A stretch of 64,000 bases of DNA from Paramecium octaurelia (lineage: Eukaryota > Ciliophora > Oligohymenophorea > Peniculida > Parameciidae), in the NCBI GenBank assembly GCA_905182995.1, contig CAJJDP010000085.1:234044-298043 (forward strand), given 5' to 3'. Numbering within the stretch: position 1 is the stretch's first letter; every line of letters begins with the position of its first letter. The notes below the pieces were generated by a model that saw nothing but the letters and a program-made list of their open reading frames with translations, made no database searches and was not told where the DNA came from. This document shows, in pieces, positions 24,757 to 36,184 of this stretch. Position numbers and translations under genes: made by a program.

Positions 24757-25413
24757 ATGCATTACTACAAACGCACCATTTCATTCACATAATTTTTTGA
24801 TAGTCCTCTCGCCTATTCGCCTCCCAATGTATTAAAGTAATTCGCAATCTCTCCCAATTCCTTCATTGGCAATTTCTCATCCAATCTCCTCCAGAAAGAA
24901 CGAGGAGATATGATACCGACATGCTCAGACATCCCTCTCGCTGTCTTCACTGTTGCACGAGGACTGCCTATTGTAGAAATCCTAGCCATGTATATTGCTT
25001 TCATTTACTATTCTCTCAATGAGACTAATTTTGACAACAACGCTGATTCTTTCGACTCTCTCGTTGTCGCCAACACCTAAGCATACATTCGGTTATTTGC
25101 CTTGTACTCCATCATCTCTGATGACTCAGTTGGATATCTCAATAGAAGAAATAAACATACGATCTCAATTGTTACCGACCAAACATTATTAAAATTAATC
25201 GAAATTCCACTCACTTCAAATTTCAACCTATGTTACGAAATCTTTGGTTCTTCCAAAAATTGTTATCCATCATCGCCTAAATCGTTATTTTCTTCCAACA
25301 TTCAATCACCCATTTCACATCCACATTACTCAGTACCAAACTACTCATTTAAGATTTTTGCTTTTTTATACCTAAAATTCTACTCCTTTTTAAATTCCTA
25401 CATATGTCTTTGA
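24757..25413 (+). CDS. hypothetical protein (218 aa)
   Basis: Uninterrupted frame from ATG to TGA with only Gln-type TAA/TAG inside. Begins MHYYKRTISFTQFFDSPLAY. The best-structured part, SDIPLAVFTVARGLPIVEIL, AMYIAFIYYSLNETNFD and AYIRLFALYSIISDDSVGYL, looks helical and globular. The C-terminus is Ser/Pro- and aromatic-rich. I recognise no family. Divergently arranged with the large coiled-coil gene across 46 bp, which must hold both promoters. Confidence 0.65.
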
Positions 25414-25762
25414 TCAAATACAGTATTTGGAAATAGTGTTAAATATTTATTATTTTTTTAAATCCTTATAATTTTGGTTATTAATTTATACTCTAGAGCA
25501 GAACCAGTAGCGCTTAATCATTCTCTCATTATGAAATACTATTGTACTCCAAGTCAAAAAATAAAGTTAAATTTAGCAAATATTATTAATAAACATTCTT
25601 GACTAAACTACCATTCTTTGCACTTTAATGAACTTCTTTTGCTTGAAGTTATTACTTTTTGTTCACTTAAATTTTATATTGAAGCAATTTCTAACAAATT
25701 AAATAGTTTAGCTTAAAGCATTTTTAATCAAATTTGATTTATAATTAAATACAATTTTAACC
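25414..25762. other. intergenic AT-rich stretch
   Basis: About 350 bp upstream of the SET-domain gene; no open frame or motif recognised. Confidence 0.5.
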
Positions 25763-27624
25763 ATGAAAAAAAAAGACATCATTCTAGAATACAAAGTGTT
25801 TAAACGATATGTGCAACACTTACAATTCAAATTACTTTAAGAGGAATCTCACAATAGATTATCAATAAATGTCAAGCTAAATAGAAATAGATACTACTAA
25901 ATTGACCTTAAGGTAAATAAAAACAGAGACAATCTTCCTTTGATGACTAACCACTACAAAAGCATACCTTACAATATCAGATTATAAAATCCAACTCCTG
26001 TTTTACTCGAGAGATTAAGTACGAATATTAACTACTTAGCACCTATGTCAGTTGAGTTGTCATAATGCGAAGAAACAGAGGAATTATTCAAGACCATTGA
26101 ATAAGCCTAATAGGATAGTATTGAAAAAGGGAAATAACTTTTAAGAAATGAATTAAAAGTGTTCTTAGATTATTTTTTTGAAAAATACAAAGATTTATTC
26201 AGATCTATTAAAGATGTATTCAAATTTAATGAAATTGCAGAAGCTTTGAATGTTTCAGTAGATTAAATTTAATTGCATTTTTTATCGAAATTATAAGGTC
26301 GATACTCTATGAGGTCGGTTGTGAAGTATCAATTCGTCAGATTCAACAGGTATTTTTGTCCCATATGCAATCTGTATATGTGTAGTTGGCATTATAGGTT
26401 AAGATTGAGTCTTATTTAGTTCAAAAAATCAACGAGTGTTTATTGAGAGTGAACCAAATGAGGAGATGCCAATCAATATTCAATCGATTGATAATTTTTA
26501 TGAGACTGACTTCAAACCGAATCAAATAAATTTGAAAGATAGTATTTGGAGATATCATATGAAAAATAAGTAAGAAATAGATTTAAGATGTGCAAAAATC
26601 GGAAGATGTGGTAAATATAATTGTGATAACAAAAAAAGATTAAAGAAATTTTAAATAAAATCTATTCAATAACTACTTGAATTCGGTTTTGAGAATTGCT
26701 GTTTTATCAATTAAATATTACAGCACCCTGTCTATAAGATTTACTGTGATTAAATTATTTACATAATCAAGAATTACACTAACAACCAAGAAAATCTTAA
26801 CAATAAACCCTAATAAAATATTATGTCTCCAGAGAATTGCGAAGGATTTGATTTATACTCTTAAAAATTACATAAAATTACTAATTACTAACAATAGTAT
26901 ACGCCTTGTTTTCATGAAGGCAGTTGCAAAGATGCTGATTGTAGTTGTGTGATGTGTCCCAGATATTGTTGTTGCAAAGGTAAATGTGAAAAGAAAATTA
27001 AGAGATGCGACTGCAAATACTGTGGGTATGATGAAAAGAAACGTAAATTTTCATGTGCTTGTTTCAACTTAGGATTTGAATGTGATCCATCTATTTGCAA
27101 ATGTACAAATTGCAATAACGTTAATTTAACACTGGGAATATCTAAATAGCTAATCTTAGGAAAATCCCTTATATGTAATGGCATAGGCTTATTCGCTGCA
27201 TAACATTTTAAACCATATGACTTTATAGGGGAATATAGAGGAAACTATCTGTTGTTGGATGAAGAAAGCTTCATTATAGAGTGTAACACTTAGTTATTAT
27301 TTTAGAGTGTAATATGCTTACAGGGAAACATTACTTGTTTGAAGTTGATGATAAATGGCAAGTAGATGGAACTTATTATAGCAATTATCTTAGATTCATC
27401 AATCATGCAACAAATTCATCAGAAACAGCCAACTGTTAAGCCATCATCCTATTCTCTGAAGGAAGATGGAAGATTGGAATGTAAGCGAATTCTACTATTT
27501 TAGGCTCGCAACTAGAGAAATTGAAGTAGGATAAGAGTTGTACTTTGATTATGGAGATAAATTCAAAACTAAATGGCTATAAGAGTTTAATAAAATTAGT
27601 GAAAGATATTTTTAGAGCAAATGA
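25763..27624 (+). CDS. E(z)/EZH-type SET-domain histone methyltransferase
   Basis: Catalytic subunit type of Polycomb repressive complex 2; expected to methylate histone H3, mainly K27. Starts MKKKDIILEYKVFKRYVQHL. After a zinc-binding middle (YFCPICNLYMCSWHY), the pre-SET CXC region is packed with Cys: CFHEGSCKDADCSCV, CPRYCCCKGKCEKK, CDCKYCGYDE, CACFNLGFECDPSIC. The SET domain follows: GIGLFAAQHFKPYDFIGEYR, YLRFINHATNSS, AIILFSEGRWKIG and GQELYFDYGDKF, which has the conserved FINH and Y of the active site. A 23-nt intron (GTAAGCG...ATTTTAG) lies inside the SET domain. Paramecium EZL proteins of this class act in development-specific heterochromatin and DNA elimination; which paralogue this is cannot be told here. 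Confidence 0.92.
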
Positions 27625-27853
27625 ATTATATATATTGTAACATTAAATATTATGTTTATAATTCTATTTGATTCATATTTGAGATAATCAATTGCATATG
27701 GGAAAATTCAAAAATTTTTGCAATGAAAACCTTTGATAAAATCCAAAACATTATATTAAAGATCAATATTCTGAACTAAGGAGATTTTCTTACTCTAAAT
27801 TTAATATAATTCTTAAATTTAAAAAAACAAAGTATTCTATGATTAATTAATAA

Positions 27854-29104
27854 ATGTTTATTAACAACACAACTTTTAGTTTGTAAAAAAAAAGAGAGGA
27901 TTTTGCTTTGAATGTTAAACGCATAGACAGGGAAACTCTTTTATCTAACAATAGGAAGAAAATGATCGAACAAAATAATAATGACATCGAAGTCGATAAA
28001 ACACTTCATCTCTTATATGAAGCCATTAAAGTTTATAACAAAAAGGATATCAAAAATGGCTTTAAACAAATCAATAACTTTAATAACTTTAATTAGGAAT
28101 AAGAAATAAGATTGGTATATATGATTGAAATTATCCTTAAACTAAAAGTTGAAGATGACAATTCAGCCTTGCATAATGAATGCTTGAATATTTTAGTTAA
28201 ACTAAGTTTGTTAAATAACTCATCTTAAGAATTATTCACTACTCTCTCAATGCTATGCCTATTGATGGAAAAGTATAACAACCATATTAATCAAGCACTT
28301 TCTTACTAAATTTTAGATAAAATATTAGCTTTTATTGGTATTAAATTATATATAATAATAATTAGGTAATATTTCTTGTAATAATGGATTTATTAGTGCA
28401 TTTACTTCCAATTTAATAGATATCTTATAATACCAGATAATTTTTGGTTAAAAGCGATTGCTATTTTAGGCTATATGGGCTTTAAATAATATTTTGTATG
28501 CAATACATAATGAAACTGCATTGTTAAACTAGGTTTTAAGAAGGATAGGTGAATCAGAAATGCCTCATTACTTAGTACAATATGTAAAGAAGAATGAATA
28601 TAGGCTTGATACAAATTAATTGATTTAAATATACTGGTTATATGCAGAATTGTCCTAAATAATTCCTTATGATTTTGCTTAGTTATAAGTAAAGGAAGCA
28701 GATTGTTTAGAATTGCAATTAATAAAATTGTTTATCTACTCTAATTTGACAGGGAAATAAATAATACCTATAAATTGTAATATTAATTAACTTCTCAATC
28801 TGTTTCCAGTGTCACATATTCTAATATAAAGATAACTATTAGTAATAATTGCTAATTTAGTTCTTTAGACAGAGATTGAATTAGAGACATTAAAGAACCT
28901 AATTAATTTTGCCTTTCCTATTTGTCCTGTAAGTATAGCTTTTATTTCTAGATAGATACCATGTTCTTACTTCATAACTGTTAAGTGAAATACAATTTAT
29001 AATTAAATCAAATTGAGAAAGATAATATTTTGAGAATTGTTGATGAACTCTAGAAAGAATCATTAATATAAGATTTGGTAAAGCAGTTAAAATTAAATAA
29101 TTGA
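27854..29104 (+). CDS. importin-alpha-like armadillo-repeat protein
   Basis: 399 residues after removal of introns of 28 and 23 nt. The N-terminus has an IBB-like basic segment (KKREDFALNVKRIDRETLLS, NNRKKMIEQNN). ARM-like helices follow, with the hallmark ALWALNNILYAIHN near residue 190 (importin-alpha has AVWALGNIAGD), and the chain ends ILRIVDELQKESLIQDLVKQ. Importin-alpha carries NLS cargo into the nucleus with importin-beta. The protein is shorter than canonical importin-alpha (about 530 aa), and the repeated Trp/Asn NLS-binding ladder is not obvious, so it is a divergent member. The start could lie in a later exon if 27856-27879 is an intron. Confidence 0.65.
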
Positions 29105-29120
29105 ATAAAATAAAAACTAA

Positions 29121-30589
29121 TCAAGTTTTTCTAAAAAATTGTTTTAAGTATCCCCCTATTTAGGTTATTTATCCTAATTGATTCTATTTTTTTTATAGAT
29201 TTTAAGTTTACACTGTATTTTATTAATCAGATTTTTCGATTTTTTCTGTTAATTTGATGAATCCTAAATTTAATAATGTATTAGTAAGATCCTTCTTACC
29301 ATCTAAATGAAAGGAGAAGATTCCGTAGAATTATGAAATCATATCATTCTTACAAAATTTGAGAATTTCTTCGAAAGTATGTAGTTTCAATAAAGAAGAC
29401 TCACAGCATTTCAACATTCCAATAATAAATGTATGAATGATTTCTTCTCCTTCAAAGAGGAAAACATCAAATATCATTCTGCTTATTTTCCATGAATTTC
29501 CATACATTAGTAAAGTAAAATATTGATATTGGAAGCAAATGTTAAAATCTACACCGACTTCTTGAAAATGTTAATAGAGTTGAGGTAATTCAGACTTAAA
29601 TTTCGAATTCAAAATCTACATCATTTACAAGAGTCCAGGAAACCCAGGCTGAAACACCTATTCCCACTTTAACTCTTTCATAATATAAATAAAAATGTAA
29701 AAGACCATTTCATCTCTTTTTGGATCAAATATTTCTACATCTACAAGTGAATAAGGATATTTACCATCTAAAAATTAATGATCATTAGATTAGAGATCAT
29801 AACAAACCAACAAATTAGCTGCAATAATATTCATCCCTTAAGTATATCCCAATTCAGGATTGTAATTAGCATATGCAATTAATATTTTTTTTAAACTTGC
29901 AATATTATCTGGCTTTAATAATTAGATAATTTACATTCGTTAGAAACTCACATTCAGTTAATGTACGAGGAATGTCCTTCTCTATTTAAGATCTAAATTT
30001 ATTGTTCTGTTGAGAATATTATAGAAAGGATTTTCCAGCCGATTTAATTTAATTCTTTGTTGAATCCACTCGACAGAAGAGTTGCCAAATGTCTCTTCTT
30101 TCAAAAAAGTTTAGAGTCTACGCCAACAAAGAGACATGTATGTCCAGAAAATTGTAACCATTAAATGACTTTTAGGAAATTATCTTTCTCCAATCCTCTT
30201 GTTTTAATAATTAATACTCTTTTCCTTTCTTACAGGGCTCGATAATAACAAAGTCAGATATTTCCACTTAGATCAACTTGTATTCAAATTGTTCCTCATG
30301 TGTTATGGGTTAATCATCTTTAGATTTTTTTAATAAATTTTGATCTTTAAACTTCATGTTTTATGCCTAAGGCTTGTATTTGCATTTACTTTAACTACTT
30401 CTTTACTCTCACTAATGGACCTTTTAAACAATCGAGATTTGTTCGTTTGATTCTGGACTTATACAGCTTATTGTCTATTTTTTCTTCTGCTTAACTAATA
30501 TTCATTTAGAATCTAACTTAAATGATCTCAAATGGGATAGATTCCCAAACGCCACTCTCATTCTATTCAATAGTCTTAAAATAATTCAT
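29121..30589 (-). CDS. TBC-domain Rab GTPase-activating protein
   Basis: Stimulates GTP hydrolysis by Rab GTPases. Starts MNYFKTIEQNESGVWESIPF; two 23-nt introns are clear and at least one more falls between the two catalytic motifs. TBC landmarks: RRDIWQLFCRVDS, IEKDIPRTLTECEF, which is the IxxDxxR arginine-finger motif, then NPELGYTQ/YVQGMN-type glutamine-finger region (YLRDEYYCS in one frame, GMNIIAANLLVCYDL after splicing) and LKWEQVFQPGFPGLLQMMQI. Both catalytic fingers appear conserved, so an active GAP is likely. Convergent with the importin-like gene; the stops are 16 bp apart. A Rab gene lies at 39.4 kb, but no link is implied. Confidence 0.8.
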
Positions 30590-30650
30590 GCAATGATAAT
30601 TTAATTATTGAGTATTACTGATAGAATTGAGAAATATTATATATAACTTT

Positions 30651-31055
30651 TCATTTTTTTAGCAATTTAATTAAGGAATCAATTGATTAAGTTGTGTTCT
30701 TCTTCTCTCTGGGGCTATAATACTTAAAATTAGCTTTTATTTTTATTGGATTGATATTATTTTTCTTGAAAATCAGTTCCATTTATTTGGGTAGATCTTA
30801 AAGTTCCTAAATTTCTGGGAAACGTTATATGGCAGTAGGTTATGGGATTTTAACATAATGACTATTTAATAATTCATTTAATTTTCTGAGGCTCAACCTA
30901 TTGGACTCAAAGTTATCTGTTCCATCAGTGAAAACTCGTTTGCTCAATTGATTTAATTCCTGCTTTTAAGGACTCAAACTGAACTTATCTTATGAACAAT
31001 TTGATTAGGTATTGTTATTTTGTTTCAAGTATATCGAAGGCAATTATCTGCGCAT
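30651..31055 (-). CDS. small basic hypothetical protein (134 aa)
   Basis: Single open frame from ATG to TGA. Begins MRRQLPSIYLKQNNN; a Ser/Gln-rich N-terminus is followed by a Lys-rich half (FKKNNINPIKIKANF, then SPREKKN). No domain, signal or membrane segment is seen. It follows the TBC gene start by 62 bp on the same strand. Confidence 0.6.
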
Positions 31056-31402
31056 CACTCTTTTGTTTTGATCATCACATGAGTTGTCACTTTACAATAG
31101 TAGGAGCCTTGGACTTTAAAGAGCAATTTTGGTTGAATTCCTCTATTTCAATTTATTATTTAAAAGAGGTAATAACTTGTTTTTAAAATCATTAGTCTGA
31201 TCAAAATTGGAAATTTGGCTCAGAGATTTTTAGGTTGACACATTCTTCAGAGTCCCATTATTTTACTGTGATTAATTAATTAACAATACAGGACTTTGTT
31301 GTTTTGGAAAATCAAAATTATATAGCATATTATTATTAATAAAAAGCCAAATTTAAATAAGTGTTACTAATATGATTTAATTTAGTGATAAATAATATTA
31401 AT
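31056..31402. other. intergenic AT-rich stretch
   Basis: About 350 bp between two minus-strand genes. No convincing open frame on either strand. Confidence 0.5.
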
Positions 31403-33349
31403 TCATTTGATATTATAGATTTTTATATTTTGAGGTCTTAGACTTACCTTAACAGGAATGTACTCATTGGCCTATTTTGCATAAGCTTCAAACTCCTTTT
31501 CTCTTTTGGCTTCCTAAACAAAATTAATCCATTATAACATTATAAACTTCTTCCTCATCAAATTCACATTTGTATACGCGTTCAAAAATTTACATTTGAG
31601 TCTCTATTACTCATAAGTGAAATATTTCCAAGTATAATAATGTCTCTTAACTGTTGAGAAATAGTATTTTGTCAAAGCCTTAATATCCTTTTATTTCTTC
31701 TCCCTTTTAGCTACATTTAACCATCCATTAAATAAAAATTGCTTATATTAAAGATCCATTTGTTTCTTCATCTTCTATTTATATACTTAATTCTTCCATC
31801 TATTCAGAAACACTTTCTACTTATGATTATTCATTAATTTAATCAAACTCTAAACAAACTATTGCTATGCTATTTTATTTTGTTTTAGTGTTTGAAATAC
31901 ATCTTCTTTCAACTTTTTCTATTTCTAAAATCTAAACTACCTTGAAATCCTATCCTTCTCATACTTCTCCAATTATTTATCTTTATTTATCTTAAATTGC
32001 TTCATGCACCTCTTCAAAATACAAATATCTTTCTTTTAAATGTATTATTGTAACTTCTTCAATAATCGAAACTCTTTCAACAAATCTCGATTTAGTTACC
32101 CAATCATATAATCGAAATATCTTTCAGTAATAAACAATAGTTGAGTTTTGTTGATACTATTCAATAAATGGCTATTTTTTTCAAACTTTTCCATATCAAT
32201 CACTAATTCCTATGATAGTTTCTTAGTGATAATATGATTATTGACTGTGATTCCATCTTTTGATGTATCCTTATCTGTAAGCTTAGAATTCCCCTAATGG
32301 TTGTATTAATTCGATTATTGGGCCTAATCAAATGACTAACCATAGCTGATATCATTATTGGAGGAATCTTGTTTTGTTTATAATGAATTGTTGTATTCTT
32401 ATTTTACCTCCATAATTGTTGGCTGCACATTAGGGTTGAACTATGCAGTATTTTATGGAATCGTCTGATATTGACTCCATCTTTGAGTTGTTTCTACTAA
32501 TTATGACTCCTAATCAATGCTTTCATAAATTGGACTTTAATTTGATTGATAATGAGCCTTCTCTTCTTGATGAGATGAATGAGTAACACTGCTAGCTTCA
32601 TCTTGAATCTCTTCCTTAATACTATTGTAAGTTCTCGATGATTGCTAATAGTTATGATCAAATTTCTAACACTGAGTACCCATAGTAACTTTGCCTGATT
32701 ACTGGAATTATCCTTGCTCTTCTATTGTATCATAGAATTATTCGGAATCTATTGATTTTTCTTATGTTTGACTTAAATTCTAAATGTTGCTACTTTCTTA
32801 ACTGGTGTAATGACTTATCTGATTTCTATCAGAAACAGTTTTCGCATAAGGATCAAGCATTTATGTTTAAGTATACTGCATTACACTTGAGCTTTCAAAT
32901 GGATTCTTCTGCCCTTCTTAATCAGTTTGTACAAGTTCTTCTTAAATTTGACTTTCTGGTAATTTAACTTCCTGTTATCTGCTAAAAGACATATTCTGCT
33001 CTTCTTGCTTAGTCTTACGAGTATCTTCAAAGGGATTCTTTGGGGGCTCTGAGCGAGGAGATGAAACACTTTATTAATGTTCTTCTTGTTCTGCATTTTT
33101 CTTGACTTCTAATTGTGGACTTGGCTTTGACAATATTTAAAATTTGGGCTGAATTTCAAGTTGAGCCTTGTATTTATTCAACAAATCTCTTGTCTTAACA
33201 GGCATACTCTTCACTGAAGGTTTCGACAGACTTTCAAAGTCATTCATTTATTATTCAGATGTTTAAGAGACATACTCCTAATAATTGAGTTCCACACTCT
33301 TTTTATAATTGTGCAAAGACCTTGCTGCATTCTAATTGTAAGATATCAT
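31403..33349 (-). CDS. Sfi1-like (centrin-binding repeat) coiled-coil protein
   Basis: One uninterrupted frame of 648 residues. The N-terminal 350 residues are Gln/Ser-rich and low complexity, with repeated NPFE motifs (KNPFEDT; KNPFESS). The C-terminal 250 residues are helical and contain Sfi1-type units with a regularly spaced Trp: VFLNRWKNQVYKQK, FLFNGWLNVAKREKK, HYYTWKYFTYEQQ, MLQWINFVQEAKRE. Such repeats form a continuous helix that binds centrin, as in the infraciliary lattice and basal-body linkers of Paramecium. The number of repeats visible is small (four), so this may be a short member or a fragment of the family. No intron. Confidence 0.7.
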
Positions 33350-34033
33350 TTTACATCTTTTTTTTCTTGTAAGTCTTTATTAATTATTGGTCGTTATTGC
33401 ATTTAATATTAAAATATATAATTTAAATATCATTCTTTATTTATGATAACATTAAATAATACTCTAAGACTTTGATATCCAAACTATATCAACCTTATAT
33501 AATTTTATAAACTGTATTGCTACAAAAACAAAATTGATTTTTTCTCGAATAAATAGTATGATTAAGATATCAACAAGCAAGTCATCTTAAGGTATTTTAA
33601 ACAATTTCAATTTTTTTATAATTTTTAATTTTTCATATCTCTAGTATAAACCTAATTTTCTTGATAAAATTTAAATTAGCTTAAAATGTTTTTGAAGTTT
33701 ATATGAGAAATTCACCAGCAAGATATTTATGAAATGAGTATTAAGAATTAATGATAATTATTAATTATGTTTAAGCGCAACTAAGAAAAATAAATTTTAC
33801 TGATCTTTCTTTAAAAATACTCATAGATATCATCAAAGTAGGAAATGGATATTAGTATTGATTATATTTTTTTGACAGCTTTTGTAAGATTGCAATTCTC
33901 AACATTTTCTCTTTTAAAAATCGAACTATTGCATCTTTTTCCTTATAAATTATTCTGATACTTATGTGGAAAATAAAGAAATAAATAATTAAAAAAATGA
34001 TATATATTTCCAAACTATGGGTGAAGATTATTT
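33350..34033. other. AT-rich intergenic stretch
   Basis: About 680 bp. A minus open frame near 33852-34037 has a hydrophobic then charged sequence, but it overlaps the end of the next gene in another phase and begins with TTG; not accepted as a gene. Confidence 0.45.
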
Positions 34034-34528
34034 TCAATTTAAATTAATATATTCAGATATTAGGACAAGTAGGCAAATCGCAGGAAGTGCAATCATCAAT
34101 AGTAAATACAAGCTCAATTTATTTCTTTCTTATTTTTGATTCTTTGATCTTAAGGAGAGAGTTGATTTTTAATTTCGAAAATTTTATGCAATAATTGTTA
34201 TACATTATTGTTATTAGAAAAATTATTAGTTGTGATTTGAGCATGAGGAACTTTATTTCTCTAAGAATTTTTATCTAGCTTGTCTCACAGCTAAGTTTAA
34301 AACATTATATTTTTTTTTTTTTTCCAAAAAATGATCTTGGGGAGAGAATTTTTTTGGTATGTAAGTCTTATTCAGTCTCTCATACTCACTTTATCTCTCC
34401 AAAAGGTCCTTTGTAATTTCTTTACAAGTTTTTTTTAGTTGTTATGATATCTATGTAGAATTCCTTCTCAATGGTGCTTATTAAGGGGAACGTTAATAAG
34501 CATGACAAACAGTTTTATTTGGAACCAT
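34034..34528 (-). CDS. tail-anchored protein A (164 aa)
   Basis: Single frame, MVPNKTVCHAYQRSPQQAPL to TGA. A cytosolic helical stretch (DLLERQSEYERLNKTYIPKK; LNLAVRQARQKFLEKQ) is followed by a single C-terminal hydrophobic segment, SLYLLLMIALPAICLLVLIS, with only a few residues after it: a type IV (tail-anchored) membrane topology. A 14-nt T run (34310-34323) encodes a Lys cluster in the middle. It is clearly related to the next minus-strand gene (tail-anchored protein B): RQ..YE.L.K and A.Q.F align in the same order at similar spacing. Topology resembles SNAREs, but no SNARE zero layer was identified. Confidence 0.75.
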
Positions 34529-35101
34529 CTCAATAATATTTTATTATATTATAATAACATTTGGAGAAGATTTATCTAATAAATAATTATTTTTTTATAA
34601 TCTTATCAATTTATAATTGACATAATTTGAAAATGGCTTTCATTAATTACCTTATTTGCAAACATAGGCAATTTAAATACCTAAAAATTTTGTAATTACA
34701 TAAGTTATGAATTTTGAAAAATTACCAATAAAAATTAATTTAAATTATTAATAAAAATTAAAAAAATTATCTAAGGTTCTATTTTTTTTTAGTGAGAAAT
34801 TTTATAAACAAGCTTTTATCAATTTAATATCTTGGAATGCTAGTTAATTCATTATTGATTTAATATACACACTGATCTTTATACAATAAATCAATACCTA
34901 TAGACTACGCCTCTTATCAAGAATGATTCAATTTTATCATCAATTATAAAATATCAGATGAAATTTTGTTTGATAATAGTCAGAACAGTTTAATTAATTA
35001 ATTGCATAAGTTCATAAAATTAATTAAAACAAGGTAAAACATTTTAATTTAATTAATAATTACATCATTATTGATAAAATTAATAATATGTAAAAATATG
35101 A
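34529..35101. other. AT-rich intergenic stretch
   Basis: About 570 bp between the two tail-anchored paralogues; nothing recognised. Confidence 0.5.
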
Positions 35102-35608
35102 TCATATTATTATCGATTTCTATTTAAATAACTCTAAAAAGACTACAATGAAGCATAGTATTGGGATTGCCAAGGACAAAAGTATATTTAATTCAATTTT
35201 CTTGGTGTTTTAAGTTTAATTAAAAAACTCCTTACTTTTGTTTTGAATTCTTTTTTAATCCCTTAAATACTCAACTATAAATTTCATTGAGCTTTGCTGT
35301 TTTTCGAGATTGTATTTGTTTTGTTATGAATCTGAATTAATAAATCTTTGTTTAGCCTCTTGAATTATGGTTCTAAATTTATTATATTAAGCCTCCTTTC
35401 TTTCTGATGTATTTACTATACTTTCACTTTGGAAATTGGGAAATTTGTAAAGATCTTCATATACTTTTTAACGAATTAAAAACTCACTACTGATTTCTTT
35501 TTAAGACTCAATCTCTTTTCTCTTGGCTTGTTTACTTTGCTTTGGACTATTATATTAAACTTATAGCGATATTTTTCTATTTGGCTTTGGATAAAACTTT
35601 GAATTCAT
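35102..35608 (-). CDS. tail-anchored protein B (168 aa), paralogue of A
   Basis: Single frame, MNSKFYPKPNRKISLQVQYN to TGA. A basic Ser/Gln-rich N-terminus precedes helical segments EFLIRQKVYEDLYKFPNF and FRTIIQEAKQRFIN, which align with DLLERQSEYERLNK and LNLAVRQARQKFLE of protein A. The C-terminus has one hydrophobic segment, LNILLSLAIPILCFIVVFLE, then a short polar tail. The pair looks like a tandem duplication on the same strand. Function unknown; a tail-anchored adaptor or SNARE-like role at an endomembrane is possible. Confidence 0.8.
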
Positions 35609-36184
35609 GATATTTATTTTAATAATGGAAGAAAATTTTATAGGATTTTTCTAAGAATACCAAATTGCTTCTGAAAATAGTTCGGAATGGCAAAATTCTG
35701 AATGATAAATTCTTATGCAGGAATAGCCAGAATTATTTGTAATTCATTACCATTATCTTGATATTTGAATTAGATAATAAAAATATGATGTTTTTATAAT
35801 TAAATCTAACTGATTGTTTCATTAATTATGTCTATAAATTAATAGTTCAAAAAGAATTTAAATTTCATTAAAACATTTTAATGAACTAAAAGGATATTAT
35901 TTTTAAATATATAAGACTATTTCCAATCTAATAAATTTATTTATTTTCGGTTAAATCATTTAGAGTGATATGGTCTGAAATTTGAATTGCTAATTTTTCA
36001 AATAAATTTCTGCCTTAATGTATAATTATAAAACTGAATTAAGTAAGAATGAATTTCTTATTGATTATATTGAAAATTTTAGGGTAATAAGAAGTGCTTC
36101 AGAATTGCTATATTTAAATAATTATTTGATAATAAAATATCTAATATATATTAAATATATATATATAGAATTGAGAATCAAAAT
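35609..36184. other. AT-rich intergenic stretch
   Basis: About 575 bp. A plus-strand open frame from 36018 is hydrophobic and AT-driven and overlaps the end of the minus gene; not accepted. Confidence 0.5.

Noticed and set aside
26912-27184. Minus-strand ORF opposite the SET-domain gene
   Set aside because: Shadow of the Cys-rich CXC region on the other strand; the plus strand has the real domain.
34310-34323. 14-nt T run as a transcription terminator
   Set aside because: It lies inside an intact coding frame and encodes a Lys cluster on the minus strand.
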